From: Inhella gelatinilytica
Lineage (GTDB): Bacteria > Pseudomonadota > Gammaproteobacteria > Burkholderiales > Burkholderiaceae_C
Direction of reading: 5' to 3'
Assembly: GCF_016093295.1 (NCBI RefSeq)
Contig: NZ_JAEDAL010000001.1
Location: 248,001-312,000 of the forward strand
DNA: 64,000 nucleotides
The notes below the pieces were generated by a model. That model did no database searches and was not told where the DNA came from. It saw only the letters and a program-made list of their open reading frames with translations. This document shows positions 32,978 to 42,161 of the stretch, in pieces; position 1 is the stretch's first letter, and each line of letters opens with the position of its first letter. The position numbers and the translations under genes are program-made.

Positions 32978-35251
32978 ATGCGAATCTTGTTCATCGCCGC
33001 GCTGCTGGGCGCGGCGGCGCCGCTGGTTGCGGCCCCCCTGTCCGAGCCCCCACAGCTGCCCGTCCTGGCGCTCACGTCCCCAGCGCCACCGGTGAAGATC
33101 GACGGGCGCTTGGAAGAAGCCCTGTGGCGCCAAGCCCCGCCCTTCGAGGCCTTTCAACGCTTTCGTCCCGACAGTGCCCCCGATGCCGGGCCCTATCGAA
33201 CCGAGGTCCGCCTGCTGCTGACCGCCGAGGCCCTGGTGATCGGCCTGCGGGCATGGGACCCCGACCCCCAGCAGTTGCGGGCCCCGCTGGCGCGCCGCGA
33301 TCAGGTCTGGCCCGATCAGGACAGCCTGACGGTGTGGATCGACCCCACGGGGCGTCAACAAGTTGCGCAGTTCGTGCGGGTCAACGCAGCGGGTGTGATC
33401 CACGATGGCTTGTACAGCGCCGCCGCGGATGATGAAGACACCGCCCCCGACTTCTGGGAAGTCGAGGCCGCAGCCCACCGCTTGCCGGATGGCTACAGCG
33501 TCGAAATCCGCTGGCCGCTGAGCGCGCTGCGCTACCCCTTGCAGGGCGTCTTGCCCTGGCGCGTCATGGTCAGCCGGCGGGTACCGCGCGAGCCCGCGCT
33601 CACCTTTACCAGCACGGCACTGAATCGCGAGCACCCCCACCTGCTGGCCCAGATGCAGACGCTGTCCGGCCTCGACGAGGTGCTCCCTGAGCGGCTGGCC
33701 CGGGCGGAGCACCGGGTGTTGCGCAGTGAACTCACGCTGCGGCGTGGCCGCCCGGAGCGCGCCAGCCCGCAGGCCAATTTGGGGCTCGAACTGCAGTGGC
33801 GTCCGCGCGCCGATTGGGTGCTGGATGCCACGTTGCGCCCGGACTTCTCGCAAGTGGAGTTGGATGAACCGCAGTTGGCCGGCAACACCCGATTCGCCCT
33901 CTTTCAAGCCGAAAAACGGTCCTTTTTCTTGGAGAGCAGTGAGGTGCTGGGACACGTCATGCCCGACGACTGGGGCGTGGCCCGCGGGCTCTTGGCGTTC
34001 TATTCCCGCACCGTGGCGGACCCCCGCTGGGGCGTTCGCGCCACCTGGCGCGGAGCCCAGGCCGAGGCCACGGCACTGGCACTGCACGATGCCGGCGGGG
34101 GCCAGCGCTGGCGGCCGGGGCCCTTCGGGACCGAGGCCGAGGCGGTAGCGCGCGCCTCGCGCGCCCTCTTTGCGCGCCACCGCATGCAGTGGCACGACGA
34201 CTGGGCGCTGGCTGGCTTGGTCTCCGTCCGCGATTGGCAAGGCGGGGGCCAAACCCGCTTGCTAGGGCTGGACTTTCAGGGAGAGCCGTCGGAGGCCAAT
34301 CAGTGGCGGGGCCACTGGCTCATGAGCGAGGACCGAACCGGTCCGGGCGCGAGCCCCTCGGCGCACTCCGAACGGGGTCACGCCGCTTGGGTGTCATGGC
34401 GACACCGGGGCGAGGGACTGCGCTGGCACGCGCACTGGGAACACATCTCCCCGCGATTCGTGAACGACAACGGCTTTGTGCCCCAGGCCGGCATTGAGCG
34501 GCGAACGCTGGAGTGGGTGCGCCCCATTCACCCCGAGTCGGGCCCCCTCGTGGAGTGGGAGTGGATGGTGCGACTGCTGGACACCCGAGCGCTGCGCGAC
34601 CCGGAGCACGGCGTGCTGCAGCGCCAAGCCAGCGCGCAGGCCGTGCAACCGGGCTTCTGGCTTCTGGGGCCCTGGGACACCGGACTGTGGGTCCATGCCA
34701 ATGAGGAACGTCAGCGGGCCCAGGCGGGAGGGCCACTGCACCGGCCCCGGAGTTGGACCCTGGGCTTTGAGTCCCACCCCGGCCCGCGGTGGCACTTCGC
34801 GCAGGCCGACCTCACCTGGGGTGAACGGGTAGACGTCGAAGCGGACAGGGTGGTTCGGGGCTTGAGTCTGAGCAGTCAGTTCAACTGGCGCACGGTCCTG
34901 CCAACCGGCTGGGGGCTGGAATTGGAGCAGCGCTGGGCGCTGAACCATCTGCAAACCCCCTCCGGGAGTGAGTGGGCCCTGCGGGAGCGGCAGTCTCAGA
35001 CCAAGCTCTTGCTTCTGCTCAGCCCCGAGCAGGCCCTGCGCTGGGTCCAGCAGCGGGGCTTGGGCGAGCGCCGGGGGGAGCCCGGCTTGGCCGCTCGCCA
35101 ACATCGCGACCGCACCACCACCTTCACGTGGCTGGCCCGCGCGGGCGCGCTCAGGGGCTGGAGCCTGGGCCTGAACCTCAGTCGCCCGGCACTGGGGGCC
35201 GTGCAGCAGCGGGAACTGTTTGTGAAGTACCAGCAGGGGTTTGCCCTCTGA
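32978..35251 (+). CDS. CBM9-like/DUF5916 outer-membrane protein
   Basis: A 757-residue exported protein. The signal peptide is MRILFIAALLGAAAPLVAA; ATG 32978 is chosen because it places this signal at the start, while ATGs at 32942 and 32948 would add 12 or 10 residues. Residues 30-210 form a carbohydrate-binding family-9-like beta-sandwich (VKIDGRLEEALWRQAPPF..., EVRLLLTAEALVIGLRAWDPDP, DSLTVWIDPTGRQQVAQFVRVNAAG). The rest is DUF5916, with FSQVELDEPQLAGNTRFALFQAEKRSFFLE and alternating amphipathic strands ending in Leu (FVKYQQGFAL), consistent with a beta-barrel. Related proteins sit near proteases and glycan genes; substrate unknown. Confidence 0.85.
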   Translation: MRILFIAALLGAAAPLVAAPLSEPPQLPVLALTSPAPPVKIDGRLEEALWRQAPPFEAFQRFRPDSAPDAGPYRTEVRLLLTAEALVIGLRAWDPDPQQLRAPLARRDQVWPDQDSLTVWIDPTGRQQVAQFVRVNAAGVIHDGLYSAAADDEDTAPDFWEVEAAAHRLPDGYSVEIRWPLSALRYPLQGVLPWRVMVSRRVPREPALTFTSTALNREHPHLLAQMQTLSGLDEVLPERLARAEHRVLRSELTLRRGRPERASPQANLGLELQWRPRADWVLDATLRPDFSQVELDEPQLAGNTRFALFQAEKRSFFLESSEVLGHVMPDDWGVARGLLAFYSRTVADPRWGVRATWRGAQAEATALALHDAGGGQRWRPGPFGTEAEAVARASRALFARHRMQWHDDWALAGLVSVRDWQGGGQTRLLGLDFQGEPSEANQWRGHWLMSEDRTGPGASPSAHSERGHAAWVSWRHRGEGLRWHAHWEHISPRFVNDNGFVPQAGIERRTLEWVRPIHPESGPLVEWEWMVRLLDTRALRDPEHGVLQRQASAQAVQPGFWLLGPWDTGLWVHANEERQRAQAGGPLHRPRSWTLGFESHPGPRWHFAQADLTWGERVDVEADRVVRGLSLSSQFNWRTVLPTGWGLELEQRWALNHLQTPSGSEWALRERQSQTKLLLLLSPEQALRWVQQRGLGERRGEPGLAARQHRDRTTTFTWLARAGALRGWSLGLNLSRPALGAVQQRELFVKYQQGFAL

Positions 35252-35329
35252 AGTTCGCGCCCCACGAGCGCCGGCGCGGGCCAGAATCGACCGTGCCGCC
35301 GACCCCTCGTTCGGCGCACCGGAGGATGC

Positions 35330-36877
35330 ATGAACTTCTTTCTGAAACTGCGCGTGGGCCAGCGGCTGGGCGGGTCTTTCATTGCGCTGTTGGCCTTGTT
35401 GCTGTGCGTCGCGGTCGTGGGCTGGGTGGAGCTGGGCCACAGCAACGATCGGCTGAAGGCGGTGTACCAGCAGCGCACCGTGCCTCTGGAGCAACTCGGG
35501 CGCGTGAACGCCATGGCCATACGCGACCGCTACTTGCTGGCCGAAGCGCAGTTGCTGCGCAACGACTCCGCCACCGCGCGCGCTTTGCAGGAATTGAGCA
35601 GTAACGCCCAAGAGTCCGACCGGCTCTTGGCAGCCTATCTGGCGGGCAGCCTCAGTGCGGAAGAAAAAGACCTGGCCGCGCAGTTGATGACGGCCCGCAC
35701 GGCCTACGCGCGCGAGGGGCTGGCCGAAGCCCGTAAAGCCCTGGAGGAGCGTGACTTCAATGGCGTGCAGAACGCCTTCCTGGGCAAAGTGGCTGAATAC
35801 GCGCCGCCCGTGGCCCAGCACCTGGGTGCGCTGTTGGCACTGCAAACGCGTCAGGTCCAAGCGGAATACGCAGCGGCCGAAGCCGCACAGGCCCGCAGCC
35901 AATGGCTGGTGGGGCTGCTTACCGCCACGGCGCTGGTGCTCGGGGCAGCGTTGGGCTGGCGCATCACCCGCTCCATCACCGCCCCCACCCGCAAGGCCTT
36001 GCGCTTGGCGCAGGCCGTGGCCGCGGGGGACTTGAGCACCCGCATCGAGGCCAAGGGCCACGACGAAATTGGGCAATTGCTGGCGGCGCTGGCCGAGATG
36101 AACGATCAACTGGGGCGTTTGGTTCGGCAGGTGCGGGAGAGCGCCGACTCCATCGCCACGGGCACGTCCGAAATTGCCAGTGGCAACGCCGACTTGTCCA
36201 TGCGCACCGAACAGCAAGCCGCCAGCTTGGAGGAAACAGCCGCATCCATGGAGCAGATGAGCGCCACCGTGCGGCACAACGCCGAAACGGCGCTCAATGC
36301 CTCGCAATTGGCCACTGCGGCCAGTGAGGTGGCCGAGCGGGGAGGCGAGGTGGTGGGGCAGGTGGTGTCCACCATGAACGACATCAGCACCAGTTCCAAG
36401 CGAATCGCCGACATCATCGGGGTCATCGACGGAATTGCGTTTCAAACCAACATCCTCGCGCTGAATGCAGCGGTGGAGGCGGCGCGAGCCGGCGAACAAG
36501 GGCGTGGATTCGCGGTGGTGGCCGGCGAAGTGCGCCTGCTGGCCAGTCGCAGTGCCGAAGCCGCCAAGGAGATCAAAGGCTTGATTGGCGCCAGTGTGGA
36601 CCGGGTGGAGGCGGGGGGCAGGCAGGTGGCCGACGCGGGCCGCACCATGGGCGAGATCGTCAGCCAGGTGCAGCGGGTCGCCAGCCTGATTCGCGAAATG
36701 GACCACGCCAGCCGCGAACAGGCCCAGGGCATCGGGCAAGTCAGCGAAGCCGTCGCCGACTTGGATCGCACCACCCAGCAAAACGCGGCCCTGGTGGAAC
36801 AGGCGGCCGCGGCGGCAGAGAGCCTGCGCCAGCAAGCCCACGCCCTCACCGGGGTGGTGGGGGTGTTCCGTCTCTGA
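35330..36877 (+). CDS. Methyl-accepting chemotaxis protein (Tar-like topology)
   Basis: A 515-residue chemoreceptor. Transmembrane segment 1 is at about 15-35, a periplasmic four-helix-bundle-like sensor at 36-195 (4HB_MCP pattern), transmembrane segment 2 at 200-218, HAMP about 219-272 ([29 protein letters not shown]), then the cytoplasmic signalling domain. The conserved hairpin tip reads [46 protein letters not shown] is four bases before ATG 35330. The C-terminus lacks the NWETF-type CheR/CheB tether. No che genes are in the window. The ligand is unknown. Confidence 0.95.
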   Translation: MNFFLKLRVGQRLGGSFIALLALLLCVAVVGWVELGHSNDRLKAVYQQRTVPLEQLGRVNAMAIRDRYLLAEAQLLRNDSATARALQELSSNAQESDRLLAAYLAGSLSAEEKDLAAQLMTARTAYAREGLAEARKALEERDFNGVQNAFLGKVAEYAPPVAQHLGALLALQTRQVQAEYAAAEAAQARSQWLVGLLTATALVLGAALGWRITRSITAPTRKALRLAQAVAAGDLSTRIEAKGHDEIGQLLAALAEMNDQLGRLVRQVRESADSIATGTSEIASGNADLSMRTEQQAASLEETAASMEQMSATVRHNAETALNASQLATAASEVAERGGEVVGQVVSTMNDISTSSKRIADIIGVIDGIAFQTNILALNAAVEAARAGEQGRGFAVVAGEVRLLASRSAEAAKEIKGLIGASVDRVEAGGRQVADAGRTMGEIVSQVQRVASLIREMDHASREQAQGIGQVSEAVADLDRTTQQNAALVEQAAAAAESLRQQAHALTGVVGVFRL

Positions 36878-36942
36878 GTCGCTGGGCGCTGGTCCGCTGG
36901 AGCGGCGTCGCGCTGAAGACAGGCCACCGCTAGGATGGCGTC

Positions 36943-37716
36943 ATGCCCTGGAAGTCCCCGCTCGAGCAGGCCTTCGGCCAAAACAGTACGCAGCTCTTTT
37001 CCACCAAAGTCGCGGCCTATCAAGCGGCGCGCCCGGACTACCCCACCGCGCTCTTTGACTGGCTGGCTTCGCATCTGCCGGTGCACCCGGAGGTGCTGGA
37101 CATCGGGGCTGGCACGGGACTGTTCACGCAAGGTCTTTTGGCACGTGGATGGCGGGTGCTGGCCGTCGAGCCCGACGCCGCCATGCGTGCCGCATGCGAT
37201 GCCCGCTTGTCCAACGTCCCCCACTACCGAAGCGCAGCGGGCCTAGCTGAAGCCCTGCCGGCCGACGACCACAGTGTGGACCTGATCACGGCAGCCCAAA
37301 GCTTTCATTGGTTCGACCCCGTGCCCGCGCGACGCGAATGCACCCGGGTGCTGAAGCCGGGCGGGCGAGTGGCCCTGATCTGGAACGACCGGGACGAGGC
37401 CGCCCCGATCCACCAGGATTTGAATACCCTGTTCGCACAGTTTGGCGGGGCCGCTCGGGCGGCGCAGGTGGCGGACAACGAGCTGGAGCGGGCCGCCCAA
37501 TTCTTGGGCGCGGGCGCTCAGTTCTGGCATGGCCCGCATCACCAGTTGCTCGACGCTGAGGGGCTGGAAGCCCTGGTTTTCAGCCGCTCCTACATGCCCT
37601 CACGTGAAAGCCACGACGGCAACGCGGTCGTCCGGGCGCTGGGTCACCTGTTTGATCGACACCAGCGCCAAGGCCAGGTGCGACTGCCCTACCAAACGCG
37701 CGCCTGGCTGGGCTAA
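36943..37716 (+). CDS. Class I SAM-dependent methyltransferase
   Basis: A 257-residue cytoplasmic protein. SAM-binding motif I is VLDIGAGTGLFT (residues 51-62), followed by the acidic residue in VLAVEPDAAMR and the post-motif DLITAAQSFHWFDPVPARRECTRVLKPGGRVALIWNDRD. The sequence AAYQAARPDYP at the start is the hallmark of a group of Rossmann-fold methyltransferases distantly related to UbiE/trans-aconitate methyltransferases. Acceptor substrate unknown. Stop is followed 121 bases later by the first of two related small exported peptides. Confidence 0.85.
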   Translation: MPWKSPLEQAFGQNSTQLFSTKVAAYQAARPDYPTALFDWLASHLPVHPEVLDIGAGTGLFTQGLLARGWRVLAVEPDAAMRAACDARLSNVPHYRSAAGLAEALPADDHSVDLITAAQSFHWFDPVPARRECTRVLKPGGRVALIWNDRDEAAPIHQDLNTLFAQFGGAARAAQVADNELERAAQFLGAGAQFWHGPHHQLLDAEGLEALVFSRSYMPSRESHDGNAVVRALGHLFDRHQRQGQVRLPYQTRAWLG

Positions 37717-37837
37717 ACGCTCCACTTCCCCGTCGATTCAGCGCGTGATTTCTGCGGTTCATCGCAAGCCGCTCGCGCGCTCAAAGGGCTTCGCGCACAG
37801 TTCAGTCATCGCAACGCTGAACCCCGAGGAGCCCACC

Positions 37838-38110
37838 ATGAACACCACCCCGTCGCGCATCGCCAGCCTCCTGACTTTCACCACCATGGTGGGTCTGAGC
37901 TTCGCCAGCGCCGCCGCTCTGGCCACCTTCCAGCCCGCCCTCGATGGCGTGAGCGAGACGGTGGTCATGCTGCCCCGGGTGGAGATCACGGCCAAGCGCC
38001 CTGAGGTGCCCCACCTGCCCACAGTGGTGGTGACGGTCAAGCGGGCATCCACGGACGCCGCACAGTTGGCGAAAGCCGAAGCCTGTGCGCCCAGCACCGC
38101 GGTGTGTTGA
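37838..38110 (+). CDS. Small exported peptide with LPRVEIT motif (paralogue 1)
   Basis: A 90-residue protein. ATG 37838 has GAGGA nine bases upstream. An N-terminal hydrophobic segment (SLLTFTTMVGLSFASAAALATF) is a signal peptide or anchor. The mature part contains VVMLPRVEITAKRP, then VVVTVKRA, and ends with two cysteines (EACAPSTAVC). The neighbouring 77-residue gene at 38310 shares the layout and the VVxLPRxEIT motif, so the two are paralogues. No known family is recognised. A good terminator follows directly. Confidence 0.6.
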   Translation: MNTTPSRIASLLTFTTMVGLSFASAAALATFQPALDGVSETVVMLPRVEITAKRPEVPHLPTVVVTVKRASTDAAQLAKAEACAPSTAVC

Positions 38111-38131
38111 TCGTCCACCGCGTTGCCCACC

Positions 38132-38156
38132 GAGCCCGGCCCTGGCCGGGCTTTTT
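38132..38156 (+). terminator. Intrinsic terminator after the first LPRxEIT peptide
   Basis: AGCCCGGCC, loop CT, GGCCGGGCT then TTTT: a 9-bp stem with T-run. It separates the two paralogous peptide genes into separate transcription units. Confidence 0.85.
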
Positions 38157-38309
38157 CGTACTCGGGTCGCCCTGTCGGATCACGGCCGTTCACCCGATTC
38201 CAGCGCAATTCACCCCCGGCATTCCGCCGCTCGTCACACCCGACTCGCGCGCCGTCCGTGAAGGCGCCAGACTTCCCACCATCGCCCGTTTCAACCCCAA
38301 GGGGTCGCC

Positions 38310-38543
38310 ATGAGCACATTGCGCGCCGTTGACTTTCTCACCATGACCGTGATGGCGGCTGGGGTCAGCGTCGCCAGCGCCGTGGCGTTGACGGTGTTCA
38401 ACCCGGCGGCCGCCACGGCCGCCGCCCCGGTGGTGGTCCTGCCCCGCATCGAAATCACGGTGCCCGCGCCCGCTGGGGCTCAACTCCTGGCCGAGCCGCC
38501 GGCAGCCGGCGCCCTCAGGCCCTCGAAGCCTCGCCCCCAATAA
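38310..38543 (+). CDS. Small exported peptide with LPRIEIT motif (paralogue 2)
   Basis: A 77-residue protein with a hydrophobic N-terminus (FLTMTVMAAGVSVASAVALTVF) and a short mature region VVVLPRIEITVPAP followed by an Ala/Pro-rich end. It resembles the 90-residue protein at 37838 over about 50 residues. It lacks the terminal cysteines. Its 3' end overlaps the 3' end of the convergent hydrolase gene by 29 bases, which is unusual but both frames look genuine. Function unknown. Confidence 0.55.
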   Translation: MSTLRAVDFLTMTVMAAGVSVASAVALTVFNPAAATAAAPVVVLPRIEITVPAPAGAQLLAEPPAAGALRPSKPRPQ

Positions 38544-39375
38544 ACCGGCGCAGCACCGCCAGCGTGCGCACCGGGTCATCGCGCCACGGGCCGTGGCCCA
38601 CATTAGCGAAGCGCTCAAACTGCACGCAGGCAGGCGGTAGCGCGGCCACGATCTCCTCGGCATCTTCAATCGGCGTGACCGGGTCGGTATCGCCCGCCAT
38701 CACCAGCACCGGGCAGCGCACGCCCGCCAAGCCGGGCCGCAGATCCATGCGCTGCTGCTCGCCGGCCGCCGAAGTGAACAGGATTTCCGGACGGAACACC
38801 TGGCGGTGCCTGGCTTCGCCGTCCTGGGGCTGGGTGTTGTAGTGAGGCCGACACTGCACCTCGTAGGTCGCCCAGGTTTCTGCGCAGGGATTCGACCAAA
38901 ACGCCTGCGATGCCGACTCCGCAGCCGGGCCGCCCAGGCGACCGAACCAGGCGTTCTTGCGTACCAACCCCATGTGGTGGGTGGTGCTGGAGAGGATCAC
39001 CCGCGCCGGGTGATCGGGGTGACGCGCCAGGTAGCGCTGCGCCACAAACCCGCCAAAGCTCTGGCCCAGCACGATGGGCTTGACGATGCCCAGCCGCTCG
39101 CACAAGCGCACCACATCGTCCGCGAAGGTATCCAAAGTCCATTCGGAGGCTGGACGTTGATCGGAACGGCCATGCCCGCGCTGGTCGTAATAGACGACTT
39201 GCGCCAGATCAGCGAGTTGCGAAAAGAACGGCTTGAACCCCGTGTGGTCAAAGCCCGGTCCGCCATGGATCAAGATCAGCGTGGGTTTTTCCCGCAGGCG
39301 AGGCCCGTCCACCACATAGCCCAAGCCTTCCACATCGACAAACAAGCGGACGCCCGGTTCGATTTCAATCCGCAT
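38515..39375 (-). CDS. Alpha/beta hydrolase, proline-iminopeptidase-like
   Basis: A 286-residue hydrolase. The oxyanion-hole motif is LILIHGGPGFDH (HGGPG as in S33 prolyl aminopeptidases), the nucleophile elbow GQSFGGF, the acid in MAGDTDPVTP, and the histidine in NVGHGPW. No signal peptide, so cytoplasmic. ATG 39375 lies two bases after the reductase stop, suggesting an operon with the reductase and outer-membrane protein. The HGGPG motif favours peptidase/arylesterase chemistry; the substrate is unknown. Confidence 0.82.
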   Translation of the reverse strand: MRIEIEPGVRLFVDVEGLGYVVDGPRLREKPTLILIHGGPGFDHTGFKPFFSQLADLAQVVYYDQRGHGRSDQRPASEWTLDTFADDVVRLCERLGIVKPIVLGQSFGGFVAQRYLARHPDHPARVILSSTTHHMGLVRKNAWFGRLGGPAAESASQAFWSNPCAETWATYEVQCRPHYNTQPQDGEARHRQVFRPEILFTSAAGEQQRMDLRPGLAGVRCPVLVMAGDTDPVTPIEDAEEIVAALPPACVQFERFANVGHGPWRDDPVRTLAVLRRFIGGEASRA

Positions 39376-39377
39376 GC

Positions 39378-40370
39378 TCAAGTTCCCACCCGAACCAGGG
39401 TTCGGCCCGTGACGCGCCCCTGCAGGTAGTCTTCAAACACCGTGGGGAGTTCCCGCAATCCGACCTCGCGTTGGGCGATGGTGGCCAGGCCGGAAGGCTT
39501 CAGGTCGCCACCCAGGCGGGCCCAGACCTTCTCGCGCAAGGGTACGGGGCAATAGGTGCTGTTGATGCCCAGCAGGTTCACACCGCGCAGGATGAAAGGC
39601 ATCACCGTGGTGTGCAGCTCATGGCTGCTGGCCAGGCCGATGCTGGCGATGGAACCCAGCGGCTGCATCGTCGCGCACAGCCACGCGAGCGGGGCGCCGC
39701 CCAGGTTGTCAATCGCGCCCGCCCACAGGGCTTTTTCCAGCGGGCGGACTTTCTCGGGCAGGCTGCTCGCCAGCATCACCTCGGCCGCGCCCAGGCCCCG
39801 CAGCCAGTCGGCGGCGTCGGCTTTGCCGGTCCAAGCGGTCACGCGGTAGCCCGCGCCCGCCAGCATGTTCAGGCCCAGACTGCCCACGCCGCCCGTCGCA
39901 CCGTTCACCAACACCGGGCCGGCGGAGGGCGTGAGGCCGTTGTCTTCCAGGCGCTGAATGCCCATGGCCGCGGTGAAGCCGGCCGTCCCGATGGCCATGG
40001 CATCGCGCAGGCTCAGTCCCGCAGGGCAGCGCACGATCCAATCCCCGTGCACCACGGCTTGTTCGGCAAAACCGCCATCGCTCTCCTCGCCGATGCCGCA
40101 GCCGACAACGATCACGGGCTCACCGACAACGTAGCGCGGGTCCGCCGATTCGCTGACCACCCCCGCGAGATCGATCCCGACCACGAGCGGGAACCGCTTC
40201 ATGATCTTGCCCGCCCCCGTGGCGGCCAGCGCGTCTTTGTAGTTGATGCCTGACCACTGAACCGCCACCCGCACCTGGCCCACGCCAAGGGGTTGGGGCG
40301 CCAGGGTTTCAAGGCGAGACATCACCCGACCATCTTCTTGGTGGGCGCGATAGGCGAGGTAGTCGGTCAT
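39378..40370 (-). CDS. acuI: Acryloyl-CoA reductase-type MDR oxidoreductase (AcuI/YhdH family)
   Basis: NADPH-dependent medium-chain reductase, 330 residues, probably reducing acryloyl-CoA to propionyl-CoA. AcuI-family features are visible: the N-terminal WSGINYKDALAATGAGKIMKRFPLVVGIDLAGVV, the nucleotide-binding VLVNGATGGVGSLGLNMLAGAGY and IDNLGGAPLAWLCATM. Zinc ligands of alcohol dehydrogenases are absent, as expected. ATG 40370 has GGAG eight bases upstream. Its position beside beta-alanine catabolism genes fits a role in C3 acid metabolism, but the specific substrate is inferred. Confidence 0.88.
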   Translation of the reverse strand: MTDYLAYRAHQEDGRVMSRLETLAPQPLGVGQVRVAVQWSGINYKDALAATGAGKIMKRFPLVVGIDLAGVVSESADPRYVVGEPVIVVGCGIGEESDGGFAEQAVVHGDWIVRCPAGLSLRDAMAIGTAGFTAAMGIQRLEDNGLTPSAGPVLVNGATGGVGSLGLNMLAGAGYRVTAWTGKADAADWLRGLGAAEVMLASSLPEKVRPLEKALWAGAIDNLGGAPLAWLCATMQPLGSIASIGLASSHELHTTVMPFILRGVNLLGINSTYCPVPLREKVWARLGGDLKPSGLATIAQREVGLRELPTVFEDYLQGRVTGRTLVRVGT

Positions 40371-40406
40371 GACGAACTCCGAATGCAAGCAGGGGCGCGG
40401 ATGGGC

Positions 40407-41090
40407 TCAGAACCCCATCTTGGCCGACAGCGTGAAGCTGCGCGTCTTGGGGCTGCCGCGGTCTTGCGTGGCCATGGCGCCAAACGTCCAGTCGTTCACC
40501 ACCGTGCGCACCCCCACCCCGTAGCTGCGCGGACTGCCCTGTTCACCGTAGCTTTCAGCCAGCAGCTCCACCGCATCGTTCAGGGCGTAGCCCACACCCA
40601 GCGCCGTCGCCCGAACGGTCTCATCGGCCAGCTTGGAATGCATCCACCCAACGTTGCCGTGCACAGTCCAGGCGCCAAGGCCATAACTCATCACCCACTT
40701 GGCAAAGTGGGCATCCTGGCGATAGCCGCTGCGCCCGGGCAGGCGCAGGCTCTCGAGCCCCCAGGCCAGCGTCAGGCCCAGGCCATCGCCCTTGCGCTCA
40801 ATGAGCCCCGTCTTGCCGCTCAAGGTCAGTGAACTCGCGCTCACCCCCTCGGCCGTCGCGCGGCCGAAGGCCAAGCCCATTTGGGTGCTGAAGATCGCCT
40901 GGCATTGAAAGCCCGTGTTCCAACCGTGGGCTGAAATGCCCGCCGCCTTGGCTCGCTCGGCCACGGTCTCCCACTCGCACTGCCCCGGGCTCAGCACATC
41001 GGCATCTTCCGTGGCCATGGGCGCGCCCGCGTGACTGGCCGCCGCGACCAGCAACCCAGCGGCCACCAGCCCGAATTTCAATGTCTTCAT
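40407..41090 (-). CDS. Outer-membrane beta-barrel-like protein
   Basis: A 227-residue exported protein with a clear signal peptide (MKTLKFGLVAAGLLVAAASHA). After a short region with three cysteines' worth of context (QCEWETVAERA, FQCQAIFST) it shows alternating amphipathic strands (SSLTLSGKTGLIERK, LGLTLAWGLESL, TVHGNVGWM) and ends in Phe (SFTLSAKMGF), the classical outer-membrane insertion signal. It is probably a small porin-like or sensor barrel. GGAGG is 4 bases before ATG 41090. It lies between the LysR regulator and the AcuI-like reductase, in the same direction. Confidence 0.7.
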   Translation of the reverse strand: MKTLKFGLVAAGLLVAAASHAGAPMATEDADVLSPGQCEWETVAERAKAAGISAHGWNTGFQCQAIFSTQMGLAFGRATAEGVSASSLTLSGKTGLIERKGDGLGLTLAWGLESLRLPGRSGYRQDAHFAKWVMSYGLGAWTVHGNVGWMHSKLADETVRATALGVGYALNDAVELLAESYGEQGSPRSYGVGVRTVVNDWTFGAMATQDRGSPKTRSFTLSAKMGF

Positions 41091-41139
41091 ACGACCTCCG
41101 AAAGGGGGATAACAACTTGCATTGTGCGCACGGCCCGAA

Positions 41140-42078
41140 TCAGGCCAAGGACTTGGCGTGTACCGCCTGTAGCGCCGCTACAAACGCCTGAGCCGCACGG
41201 GGCGGCGCCGGCGTCCGGCGGATCACGCAACTGAAGGTACAGGGGTAAGCAAGGACCTCTGGATTCACGGCCCGCAGCCGACCGGATTCAACAAAGGGCG
41301 CGGCATAGTGATCCGGCAAAAAGCCGACAAAGCGCCCAGACAACACCAGCAAGCCCACCGCTTCCTGGTCGGACGCGCTGGCCTGGCGGCTCAGTTGCCG
41401 CGCATGGGCCAGCATGAGGTTGGGCGAGTGATAGTCCAGCCCTGCCAGCGCCTGGTGGCGCAAGTCCGCCCACCCGGGCCGCAGCGCCCGGGTCTCAAAC
41501 CAGGGGTGACCCACCCCGGCATACAGCACCATGGTTTCGCGAAATAGCGGGGTGTAGACCAGTCGCTCCGAGCGCCGGTGCTCGGGCACCAGCCCCAAGT
41601 GGAACTGGCCGTCAATCACGCCCCGCTCGATGCTGCTGATCGACCCAATGTGCACGTGCAGCATCACATCGGGGGCCTGGTCGCGAAAACGGCTCAGTGC
41701 CAGCGGCACTTGTGCCGCCGGGTTGCTGGCGGTTTTCTCAAACACCGCCATATGCAAGTCGCCACCCAGGCGCTGGTGGATCTCGTGCAAGCGGCCGCGG
41801 AAGGCATCGGTCGCGCTCAGCAGCTGCTCGGCGGCCTCAACCAACTGCCGCCCCTCGGGCGTGAGCGCAAAGCCGCCGCGGCCGCGCCGGCACAGCACCA
41901 GCCCCAAGCGCTGCTCCAAGTCCTTCACGTGGCGGCTGATGGTGGAGATGGCGATGTTCAGTTCCAGTTCGGCCGCCGCCATTCCGCCGCAATCGGCCAC
42001 GGCCTTGAACACCCGCAGCAAGCGCAAATCCACGTCACCCAACTGCCCGATCAGAGCCCTTGATTTTTTTGGTTGCAT
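41140..42078 (-). CDS. LysR-family regulator of the beta-alanine/C3 locus
   Basis: A 312-residue transcription factor. The N-terminal winged HTH includes DVDLRLLRVFKAVADCGGMAAAELELNIAISTISRHVKDLEQRLGLVLCRR (residues 15-65), followed by the linker FALTPEGRQLVEAAEQLL and a periplasmic-binding-like effector domain. It is transcribed divergently from the transaminase gene, the standard arrangement for a LysR activator of that gene. The intergenic region is only 83 bases and contains the small palindrome at 42084-42093. The inducer (perhaps a beta-amino acid) is not known. Confidence 0.88.
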   Translation of the reverse strand: MQPKKSRALIGQLGDVDLRLLRVFKAVADCGGMAAAELELNIAISTISRHVKDLEQRLGLVLCRRGRGGFALTPEGRQLVEAAEQLLSATDAFRGRLHEIHQRLGGDLHMAVFEKTASNPAAQVPLALSRFRDQAPDVMLHVHIGSISSIERGVIDGQFHLGLVPEHRRSERLVYTPLFRETMVLYAGVGHPWFETRALRPGWADLRHQALAGLDYHSPNLMLAHARQLSRQASASDQEAVGLLVLSGRFVGFLPDHYAAPFVESGRLRAVNPEVLAYPCTFSCVIRRTPAPPRAAQAFVAALQAVHAKSLA

Positions 42079-42083
42079 AAAAA

Positions 42084-42093
42084 CTCAACTGAG
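42084..42093. promoter_or_regulatory. Candidate LysR operator in divergent control region
   Basis: CTCAACTGAG, a palindrome with 4-bp arms, lies six bases upstream of the LysR start in the 83-base divergent gap. The position fits autoregulation, but the arms are short and a T-N11-A match is not clear. The transaminase has a good Shine-Dalgarno GAGGAG at 42151-42156. Confidence 0.25.
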
Positions 42094-42161
42094 CTGGGAT
42101 ATTTCGCCATCGTATTCAAGCAAATAAAAGCGCAAGATCCCCCCATCCCCGAGGAGACCGC

